From: DAOUAT01 sp964551735
GTDB taxonomy: Bacteria; Chloroflexota; Anaerolineae; CG2-30-64-16
Length of the DNA: 46,108 nucleotides
Assembly: GCA_964551735.1 (NCBI GenBank)
Contig: CAZKEF010000042.1
Location: forward strand, 1 to 46,108
Direction of reading: 5' to 3'
Shown: in pieces, positions 1-6,989 of the stretch
Position numbering within the stretch: position 1 is the first letter of the stretch
Layout of the letters: the number at the start of each line of letters is the position of its first letter
Program-made: the position numbers and the translations under genes
The notes under the pieces: generated by a model
What the model saw: only the letters and a program-made list of their open reading frames with translations
What the model was told of the DNA's origin: nothing
The model's database searches: none

Positions 1-77
1 CCCTGCGCTAGCGGATTCAGGAAATTCGGAAGGCAACTGAAGCGTTTCGGTGTGATGATCATCAGGATCGAAGCCAT
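1..77 (-). CDS. Partial ORF of a fifth integron cassette
   Basis: The frame starts with ATG at position 77, shortly after the attC recombination core at 112-118, and stays open for 25 codons to the window edge. It lies where the next cassette gene is expected and on the expected strand. The encoded N-terminus begins MASILMIITPKR. I recognise no family and see no clear Shine-Dalgarno sequence, so it could be a chance frame. Confidence 0.35.
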   Translation of the reverse strand, partial: MASILMIITPKRFSCLPNFLNPLAQ

Positions 78-111
78 GTTCGTTTGGGTTAGCGATACGT
101 CCCGCCAGCCC

Positions 112-205
112 GCCTAACGGTCAGGTTCAGCTGCGGCTGCGCCCAGTCAACGTTGTGCGCGGCGAACTCCACCGGCGCAGCCGTCACCTGGAACTGATGT
201 TAGGC
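112..205 (-). other. attC recombination site (cassette 4 end)
   Basis: This 94-bp site is bounded by GCCTAAC (112-118) and GTTAGGC (199-205). The internal arms around AGCTGCGGCTGCGCC and GGCGCAGCCG pair imperfectly, as in attC hairpins. On the cassette (minus) strand the R' crossover core is at 112-118. It closes the nucleotidyltransferase cassette. Confidence 0.9.
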
Positions 206-265
206 CGTGCCCAAGCACCAGACCCACAAAACGACGGACGCTGCCCATGACGGCGTACTGCTCAA
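206..265 (-). repeat. Conserved cassette 3'-end segment abutting attC (copy 1)
   Basis: About 55-60 bp immediately outside the attC core are closely similar to 1148-1205 and 2016-2075. Shared blocks are CCAAGCACCAGACCC, CAAAACG and GCCCATGACGGCG. In cassette orientation the segment lies between the gene stop and attC. It is longer than the canonical attC and has no obvious hairpin. Confidence 0.75.
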
Positions 266-283
266 CCTATTCCAGCCGGCAAG

Positions 284-955
284 TTACACATTCTCCTCTA
301 GCATGTCATCCTGAAAGACGATACGTGATTGTGCCTGCTGGAGAATGGCGTCATCTGTTGTGTGAAGACTAATTGCCCGTGACCTGGCCTTGAGGAATAG
401 GAGCACTTCTTTGTAGGGCCATTCGAGTTCGTCTGCAAAGCCCCAAAAGTATCGCCCCGTCCTGTAAGCATGATCAATCCTGGCGTGAATCGCCGCCTCA
501 CGTTTGTCACGATCATTGTCGCGGAAAACCAACTCAATCGCAACATCAATATCGTTGATGCGCTCTTGTTCCGTCAGATAACTGCCAAAAATAAGAACTT
601 TACGCACACGATACACAAAATCATCGTTAGCGTTGACAGCGCGAACCCGTTCCAGAAATTCACCTAGTTTTCTTTGAGCAGTTTTGCGTGTAAGTGGCGG
701 CGCTGCCGAGGCCAACGAAAAGGTACTGCCAGCAAGTGTTCTTTGATAATGCCGCTGGTCAAGCTGCCAGTCACTTTCTTCAATATAACCGAGACGCAGC
801 AATTCGCGAATAAGGTCTTCTGTGGCTTCCTCGGACAAGTTCAGGCTTTGCGCTATGTATGTCTTCGTCCACTGGTAATCACGCATTGGTTTCAGGAAGT
901 CGCGCACCTGTATTGCTGGAATTCCAGCAATCAGACTTTTGGAATCAAGGTGCAT
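284..955 (-). CDS. Cassette gene: winged-helix + nucleotidyltransferase-fold protein
   Basis: This 223-aa protein has two parts. Residues ~15-65 look like a winged helix (YIAQSLNLSEEATEDLIRELL, then LGYIEE), and the second half carries a minimal nucleotidyltransferase motif, GSY followed by DIDVAIEL (GS-x9-10-DxD). The two acidic residues that bind metal are present, so transfer of a nucleotide to a protein or RNA target is possible. No HEPN partner lies beside it. The start at 955 was chosen over an upstream Met because AAAGGGG precedes it at good spacing. It is the fourth cassette of the integron, between attC sites 112-205 and 1054-1147. The function is unknown; a stand-alone toxin or defence NTase is an inference. 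Confidence 0.75.
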   Translation of the reverse strand: MHLDSKSLIAGIPAIQVRDFLKPMRDYQWTKTYIAQSLNLSEEATEDLIRELLRLGYIEESDWQLDQRHYQRTLAGSTFSLASAAPPLTRKTAQRKLGEFLERVRAVNANDDFVYRVRKVLIFGSYLTEQERINDIDVAIELVFRDNDRDKREAAIHARIDHAYRTGRYFWGFADELEWPYKEVLLFLKARSRAISLHTTDDAILQQAQSRIVFQDDMLEENV

Positions 956-1053
956 CACGTGCCCCTTTCCCGACAATCGGGAGAGCAATATTCCTGCATA
1001 AGAGAGCCGTGCTTTGTCTCGGTAGCTTATGCCCCACAGCGTTCCATTTGGAA

Positions 1054-1147
1054 GCCTAACGGCCAGTGTAAGCTGCGGCTGCGCCTCACATACCTACAAG
1101 CGCGCGATCCCGACCGGCGCAGCCGTCAGCTTGACGCAAGGTTAGGC
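1054..1147 (-). other. attC recombination site (cassette 3 end)
   Basis: This 94-bp site runs between GCCTAAC (1054-1060) and GTTAGGC (1141-1147). The arms AGCTGCGGCTGCGCC and GGCGCAGCCGTCAGCTT form the inverted repeat. It resembles the 112-205 site strongly in its inner arm sequence, which suggests related cassette origins. It follows hicB. Confidence 0.9.
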
Positions 1148-1205
1148 CCCGGCCAAACACCAACCCGCAAAACGAGACCCACCGCCCATGACGGCGAACC
1201 TGCTG
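1148..1205 (-). repeat. Conserved cassette 3'-end segment abutting attC (copy 2)
   Basis: This copy has blocks CCAAACACCAACCCGCAAAACG and GCCCATGACGGCGAACC in register with the copies at 206-265 and 2016-2075. It lies between the hicB stop and the attC R'' core. Confidence 0.72.
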
Positions 1206-1229
1206 CCCAACCCCGGGCCGGACGCGCTA

Positions 1230-1562
1230 CTATGCCCGCACAGCCCTGGTGAATGCCTCGGCCGCCCACTGATTGATGCTTTTCCCGCTGACTTGCGCCG
1301 CCTGTGCCACCGCCGCATGAACTTCAGGTGGTACGCGCAGCATGAGCTTGCCGGAATAAGGCTTCTGGGGAGCGCGTCCCAACTTCTCGCAAGTCTCCAG
1401 ATAGTCCTCAACCGCCTCCTCAAATGCGGTGCGCAGTTCGGCGACGGAATCACCGTGAAAACCCACCACATCGTTGATGCCTGCGATATGCCCAATCAGG
1501 CATTGGTCTTCATCGCTGTACTCAATCCGTGCTGCGTATCCTCGATAAGTCATCGTGTTCAT
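1230..1562 (-). CDS. hicB: HicB family antitoxin (cassette gene)
   Basis: This 110-aa protein has a degraded RNase H-like HicB fold at its N-terminus (YRGYAARIEYSDEDQCLIGHI, DVVGFHGDSVAELRTAFEEAV). A ribbon-helix-helix-type DNA-binding tail follows (KLMLRVPPEVHAAVAQAAQ, GKSINQWAAEA). It neutralises HicA and represses the operon. The ATG at 1562 overlaps the hicA stop by 4 nt (ATGA), giving translational coupling. A much longer upstream-open frame was rejected because it runs through hicA. The pair forms the third cassette. Toxin-antitoxin pairs are common integron cassettes and may stabilise the array. Confidence 0.93.
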   Translation of the reverse strand: MNTMTYRGYAARIEYSDEDQCLIGHIAGINDVVGFHGDSVAELRTAFEEAVEDYLETCEKLGRAPQKPYSGKLMLRVPPEVHAAVAQAAQVSGKSINQWAAEAFTRAVRA

Positions 1563-1813
1563 GGTTTTATGCCTGCTTGTTCCAAGAAACGGCGCGCATC
1601 CCGCACTTGGTAGGGCTTCGCCTCTTTCTCTGGATGCGGCCGATGAAAGGCGGCGACAACCCCGTTCAACTCGAAACGCACTCGCGAACCGCGCCCTTCC
1701 ACCGTTCTTGCGCCCAACGCCAAAAAGAGCGCCTCGATGTCTCGCCATTCCAGTGTGGCTGGCACAGGCGTTTGGAAGATCTTGTCCAGGGTTTCCCGTT
1801 GTCGCTTGTTCAT
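1559..1813 (-). CDS. hicA: HicA family mRNA interferase toxin (cassette gene)
   Basis: This 84-aa protein has a dsRBD-like HicA fold: LEWRDIEALFLALGARTVEGRGSR, then FELNGVVAAFHRPHPEKEAKPYQVRDARRFLEQAG. Members of this subfamily cleave translated mRNA. The usual GSH catalytic motif reads GSR here, with histidines present instead in FHRPHP, as in a recognised HicA subgroup; activity is therefore likely but not certain. It precedes hicB by a 4-nt overlap. The promoter at 1821-1849 leaves only 7 nt between the -10 box and the ATG, so no ribosome-binding site fits and a leaderless mRNA is expected. Confidence 0.9.
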   Translation of the reverse strand: MNKRQRETLDKIFQTPVPATLEWRDIEALFLALGARTVEGRGSRVRFELNGVVAAFHRPHPEKEAKPYQVRDARRFLEQAGIKP

Positions 1814-1820
1814 TAATTGA

Positions 1821-1849
1821 ATGATAGCACATTCTGCTATCGTTTGCAA
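1821..1849 (-). promoter_or_regulatory. hicAB promoter with embedded operator palindrome
   Basis: On the minus strand a -35 TTGCAA (1844-1849) and a -10 TATCAT (1821-1826) are separated by 17 nt. A perfect inverted repeat, GATAGCA-N5-TGCTATC (1823-1841), fills the spacer and overlaps the -10 box. This is where an autorepressing HicB or HicAB complex would bind. The promoter shows that this cassette does not depend on an integron Pc. Confidence 0.8.
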
Positions 1850-1921
1850 GTGGGAAGACCGTGATTTGAGGACTACTGGCACGGTTGCACCGCGGTTAAC
1901 CACACCCGGTAGTTTTGCTGC

Positions 1922-2015
1922 GCCTAACGAAAAACGTCACCGGCGCCTGCGGCCGGACTACTCTCGCGCCCCACGATCCCACCGCCGCAGGCGTCAGGTG
2001 GACGTGGTGTTAGGC
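1922..2015 (-). other. attC recombination site (cassette 2 end)
   Basis: This 94-bp site runs between GCCTAAC (1922-1928) and GTTAGGC (2009-2015). Inner arms CGCCTGCGGC and GCCGCAGGCG pair, flanked by a second imperfect pair CACC/GGTG. It separates the WAVG-repeat gene from hicAB. Confidence 0.9.
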
Positions 2016-2075
2016 AAAGCCCAAGCACCAGACCCGCAAAACGCGAACGCCGCCCATAAAGGCGAACCATGCTGA
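2016..2075 (-). repeat. Conserved cassette 3'-end segment abutting attC (copy 3)
   Basis: Blocks CCAAGCACCAGACCC, GCAAAACG and GCCCATAAAGGCGAACC match copies 1 and 2 at the same distance from the attC core. The first cassette (attC 3084-3179) lacks the segment because its ORF runs into the core. Confidence 0.73.
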
Positions 2076-2098
2076 CACCCCCGTCGACTATTCTCCCG

Positions 2099-3061
2099 TC
2101 ACCTCAAAACGAGTGGCAAATACAACCTCGCTGTAGGGACATATCGTAGGATTACATCGCCAACAGCCCACCCATCATTTGCTGAGACCATATCAACTGC
2201 ATGCAATGATTGAGTGGTAGGGCTGCTTGTCAAAGACCAGGCCAAACCATTCCAGTATCCTATCTTGCCGCCGATATCCACGAACCAACTATTAGATAAG
2301 TCCAACGTTTTGATGCAATCGATTTGATTTCCTGTTGGAGTGCTGCTCGTTGTCCAATTGGAACCGTCCCAGCGCAGAATACCGCCACCGGAACCTGCTG
2401 CCCACCCATTTGTGGCAGAGGACAAGGACACAGATAATAGGCGATAGGCACCCAAGTCGATGACGGGTTGCCATGATAACCCATTCCAGCGCAGAATCAC
2501 CCGAGTCCCTGGATATGGGGAAAGATTTCCTCCGACAATCCATCCATCCGTTGCTGACACCATCTCGATAGAACGAAGACTGGCAGTGGTCGGACCGGCG
2601 ACAATGCTCCATTCAACGCCATTCCAACGGATGATGGTGCCGGTGTCACCGACTGCCCAACCATCGTGGGCTGAGACCATATCTATCGAACGCAGGGCCT
2701 CAACGGAGGGGTTGCTGACCGATGACCATGTGGCCCCATTCCAGCGAAGAATAACCGCGCTGCCGACAGCCCAGCCGTCTGTGGGTGTAACCATGCTTAT
2801 CGCCAAAATATTGTTTGTAGTCGGGCTAACTGCCGGCGTCCAAGTACCGCCATCCCAGTGCATTATGAGACCGTTGTTGCCGACGGCCCAACCATCTGTT
2901 GAGGAAACCATATCAATTGCCCTGAGAGAATCGGTTGGAGTCGCAAACATCCGCCATTCCGCAGGCGGAGTGTCAATGGCTCGCGCTTCGCCAATGAATG
3001 AAACCTGAAGAAGCAGCGCAAGTAGCGCAGAGAGAAGCAATTGAGCTATATTTAGGTTCAC
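2099..3061 (-). CDS. Secreted WAVG-repeat beta-propeller-like protein (cassette gene)
   Basis: This 320-aa protein has a Sec signal peptide (hydrophobic residues ~5-28, ending GEARA). It then has about seven repeats of ~38 residues, each of the form 'S-L-R-A-I-D-M-V-S-x-x-D-G-W-A-V-G ... W-N-G-x-x-W'. Such Trp/Gly-rich repeats build a beta-propeller facing the outside of the cell. The protein ends in LYLPLVLR, a tail I associate with exported Chloroflexota proteins. The start is GTG, preceded by GAGGAG six nt upstream. It fills the second integron cassette, and only 22 nt separate it from the previous attC, so transcription must come from outside the cassette. A ligand or adhesion role is possible but not shown. 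Confidence 0.85.
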   Translation of the reverse strand: MNLNIAQLLLSALLALLLQVSFIGEARAIDTPPAEWRMFATPTDSLRAIDMVSSTDGWAVGNNGLIMHWDGGTWTPAVSPTTNNILAISMVTPTDGWAVGSAVILRWNGATWSSVSNPSVEALRSIDMVSAHDGWAVGDTGTIIRWNGVEWSIVAGPTTASLRSIEMVSATDGWIVGGNLSPYPGTRVILRWNGLSWQPVIDLGAYRLLSVSLSSATNGWAAGSGGGILRWDGSNWTTSSTPTGNQIDCIKTLDLSNSWFVDIGGKIGYWNGLAWSLTSSPTTQSLHAVDMVSANDGWAVGDVILRYVPTARLYLPLVLR

Positions 3062-3083
3062 GGTTATCTCCTCAAGAACGCCA

Positions 3084-3179
3084 GCCTAACGGCGAGCGTC
3101 ACCTGCTCGCCACCGTCAAATCTGTTGCGTCGTCCACGATCTCGCCACGGTGGCGAGTCAGGTGGACGCAGTGTTAGGC
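3084..3179 (-). other. attC recombination site (cassette 1 end)
   Basis: This 96-bp site runs between GCCTAAC (3084-3090) and GTTAGGC (3173-3179). The strongest arms of the set, CACCTGCTCGCCACCGT and ACGGTGGCGAGTCAGGTG, differ by a single bulged base, the type of extrahelical base that sets strand choice in attC recombination. Confidence 0.92.
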
Positions 3180-3440
3180 GGCGCTGCCCAAATCGAACGC
3201 CGGGCCGATTTTCACCCTGCCGTATGCCGCATGTACCTCTCGTTCCTCCTCTGGCGTCATGGGCCAGATTTGCGCCTGCATTGCGTGATTCCAGGCACGA
3301 GGGAAACTATACGGGATCGGCTTACCGTGCCGATATGCGTATGCCGCTGCACATGCCGCATCAGCATCCCAGTTGTAGTGATGGTACAGCGCGAAAGCGA
3401 TGCTTCCGACTGATGCGTTGCGCAGAGAGAGTTGTTTCAT
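3174..3440 (-). CDS. First-cassette hypothetical protein (88 aa)
   Basis: The ORF starts with ATG only 7 nt after the attI-side core (3447-3453), and its TAA stop lies inside the R'' core GCCTAAC of the attC at 3084-3179. The gene is thus fitted exactly into the cassette. The protein (MKQLSLRNASVGSIAFALYH, later PEEEREVHAAYGRVKIGP) has no transmembrane segment and no family I recognise. The weak upstream ribosome-binding site is common for first cassettes. Its position next to attI means it would be the most recently acquired and best expressed cassette if a Pc promoter exists. Confidence 0.7.
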   Translation of the reverse strand: MKQLSLRNASVGSIAFALYHHYNWDADAACAAAYAYRHGKPIPYSFPRAWNHAMQAQIWPMTPEEEREVHAAYGRVKIGPAFDLGSAA

Positions 3441-3446
3441 AGCGCC

Positions 3447-3453
3447 GCCTAAC
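3447..3453 (-). other. attI-side recombination core
   Basis: GCCTAAC on the plus strand (GTTAGGC in cassette orientation) marks the junction between the integron platform and the first cassette. It lies 133 nt upstream of intI. It has no partner R'' core at attC distance on the intI side, so it is an attI rather than an attC. Confidence 0.8.
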
Positions 3454-3463
3454 TATTTATTCA

Positions 3464-3510
3464 ATCTCAAATCTAGGGCATAAACTATGCGATCGTCTTG
3501 AATTTGAGAT
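3464..3510. promoter_or_regulatory. Nested inverted repeats overlapping the intI -35 box
   Basis: The outer arms ATCTCAAAT (3464-3472) and ATTTGAGAT (3502-3510) are a perfect 9-bp inverted repeat. Between them lies GCATA-AAC-TATGC (3478-3490). The right outer arm covers the -35 box of intI. This could be an operator or part of attI; which one cannot be told from sequence. Confidence 0.55.
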
Positions 3511-3532
3511 ATAACCCACCGAATGATATACT
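3504..3532 (+). promoter_or_regulatory. intI promoter (Pint)
   Basis: TTGAGA (3504-3509) and TATACT (3527-3532) are 17 nt apart, facing intI. The predicted transcript has a ~45-nt leader with the ribosome-binding site AAGGGGAG ahead of the ATG at 3586. I see no consensus SOS box of the Escherichia coli or Bacillus type. Confidence 0.75.
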
Positions 3533-3585
3533 GAATCTCTCATAGGCAAGCACCTTTCTGCCGCTCGCGACAAGGGGAGACAATC

Positions 3586-4557
3586 ATGGCCGAACCCAAA
3601 TTGCTCGACCAGGTCCGTAACATCATCCGCCTCAAGCACTATTCCTACCGGACCGAACAAACCTACCTCCACTGGATCACTCGCTTCATCCATTTCCACA
3701 GAGCAAAGGACGGCGCCTTCCGCCATCCCCGAGACATGGGAGCTGCCGAGGTTGAAGCCTATCTCACCCACCTGGCCATTGACGAACATGTCGCAGCCAG
3801 CACTCAGAATGTGGCTATGCAGGCGATCCTTTTTCTCTACAAACAAGTCTTGCGCATCGAACTCACCGGCATTGATGCCTTGCGCGCCAAAAAAGATAAA
3901 CGAATCCCCACTGTCCTTACCAAAGCCGAAGTCCGTCAGGTCATCGAACATATCGAAGATGCCACCTACCGCCTTCAGGCCAAACTTCTCTACGGCGCTG
4001 GATTGCGCCTGCTGGAGTGTCTGCGCCTGCGCGTCAAAGACATTGATTTTGGCCAGCATCATATCCTGGTGCGGGATACCAAAGGCAACGAGGATCGCGT
4101 CACGCTGCTGCCGGAACAGCTTATGACAATACTACATGAACATCTGCGCCATGTCAAGACCCTCCACGAGGCTGACCTCAAGGCCGGTAACGGCGCCGTC
4201 TACCTGCCCGATGCCCTCGAACGCAAATACCCTAATGCCAACAAGGAATGGGGCTGGCAATACGTCTTCCCTGCTTCCAAATTGAGCACCGACCCTCGCA
4301 GCGGCGCCATCCGCCGCCATCACGCCGATGATTCCAACCTCCAGCGCGCCGTCCGTGCTGCCGTCAAAGCCAGTGGCATCGTCAAGCCCGCCAGTTGCCA
4401 CACCTTCCGCCATTCCTTCGCCACCCACCTCCTCGAAGCCGGCTACGACATCCGCACCGTCCAGGAGCTCTTGGGCCACAAGGACGTGAAAACGACCATG
4501 ATCTATACGCACGTCCTCCAACGCGGCGGCCTGGCAGTGCGCAGCCCGCTGGACTGA
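3586..4557 (+). CDS. intI: Integron integrase IntI (tyrosine recombinase)
   Basis: This 323-aa tyrosine recombinase inserts and excises cassettes by attI x attC and attC x attC recombination. The SAM-like core-binding domain spans residues ~1-95 (YRTEQTYLHWITRFIHFH). The catalytic domain follows with Arg141 (GAGLRLLE), His272/Arg275 (HTFRHSFATH), His298 (LLGHKD) and nucleophile Tyr307 (TTMIYTHV). The IntI-specific insert lies at ~207-229 (LPDALERKYPNANKEWGW) and separates it from XerC/D and phage integrases. Length matches the family. RBS AAGGGGAG precedes the ATG. Nothing in the frame suggests decay, so the integron may be active. It is divergent from the cassettes. Confidence 0.96.
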   Translation: MAEPKLLDQVRNIIRLKHYSYRTEQTYLHWITRFIHFHRAKDGAFRHPRDMGAAEVEAYLTHLAIDEHVAASTQNVAMQAILFLYKQVLRIELTGIDALRAKKDKRIPTVLTKAEVRQVIEHIEDATYRLQAKLLYGAGLRLLECLRLRVKDIDFGQHHILVRDTKGNEDRVTLLPEQLMTILHEHLRHVKTLHEADLKAGNGAVYLPDALERKYPNANKEWGWQYVFPASKLSTDPRSGAIRRHHADDSNLQRAVRAAVKASGIVKPASCHTFRHSFATHLLEAGYDIRTVQELLGHKDVKTTMIYTHVLQRGGLAVRSPLD

Positions 4558-4573
4558 GCCCGCCAATCCCACG

Positions 4574-4602
4574 TTGCCAATCCCCCCCACCCGTGCTACA
4601 AT
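4574..4602 (+). promoter_or_regulatory. Promoter upstream of the Clp-like gene
   Basis: TTGCCA (4574-4579) and TACAAT (4597-4602) are 17 nt apart. The start codon is ~150 nt further on, so the leader would include the whole repeat block at 4606-4757. Confidence 0.55.
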
Positions 4603-4605
4603 CGG

Positions 4606-4757
4606 TGCTGGATACTGGAAGCTGGAAGCTGGTATCCGTCGTCCGTCAACCGTCGTTCGTCATTCGCCATTCTTCGGCCAACATCGAACATCGAACATCG
4701 AACATCGTACATCTTACATTCAACATTCCACATTCGACATTCAACATTCGACATTAA
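4606..4757. repeat. Composite short-period degenerate tandem repeats
   Basis: Three different repeat types follow one another. The first is CTGGATACTGGAAGCTGGAAG-like (~4607-4632). The second is CCGTCGTCCGTCAACCGTCG-like (~4634-4675). The third is an 8-9-nt period of ACATCGA / ACATTCA / ACATTCG units (~4679-4755). The same first two types recur at 19225-19285, 21855-21950 and inside the thiolase gene. Units are degenerate and unspaced, which rules out a CRISPR. The block forms the 5' leader of the Clp-like gene. Confidence 0.8.
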
Positions 4758-4760
4758 ACC

Positions 4761-6974
<2,214 letters not shown>

Positions 6975-6989
6975 CGGCTGTCCCCGTCT

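Larger units (their letters stand above)
1..4557. mobile_element. Chromosomal integron: intI, attI core and at least five gene cassettes
   Basis: The region has every part of an integron. A plus-strand intI with its own promoter lies at 3586-4557. An attI-side core (GCCTAAC, 3447-3453) lies just upstream of it. Four attC sites of uniform length follow at 3084-3179, 1922-2015, 1054-1147 and 112-205. All cassette genes are on the minus strand, divergent from intI, which is the usual integron layout. Each attC starts and ends with RYYYAAC/GTTRRRY cores and has internal imperfect inverted repeats that could fold as the single-stranded substrate. The array runs off the left edge, so its length is unknown. 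The identification rests on motif and architecture together. Chloroflexota affiliation of the host is inferred. Confidence 0.93.

Noticed and set aside
3454..3585. A Pc promoter reading into the cassettes
   Set aside because: No minus-strand -35/-10 pair with acceptable spacing and match could be found, although one is expected functionally.
3586..4557. Phage integrase or XerC/XerD recombinase
   Set aside because: The IntI-specific insert (ALERKYPNANKEWGWQY region) and the adjacent attC sites identify an integron integrase.
4679..4757. CRISPR array
   Set aside because: The units are 7-9 nt, degenerate and contiguous, with no spacers and no cas genes nearby.
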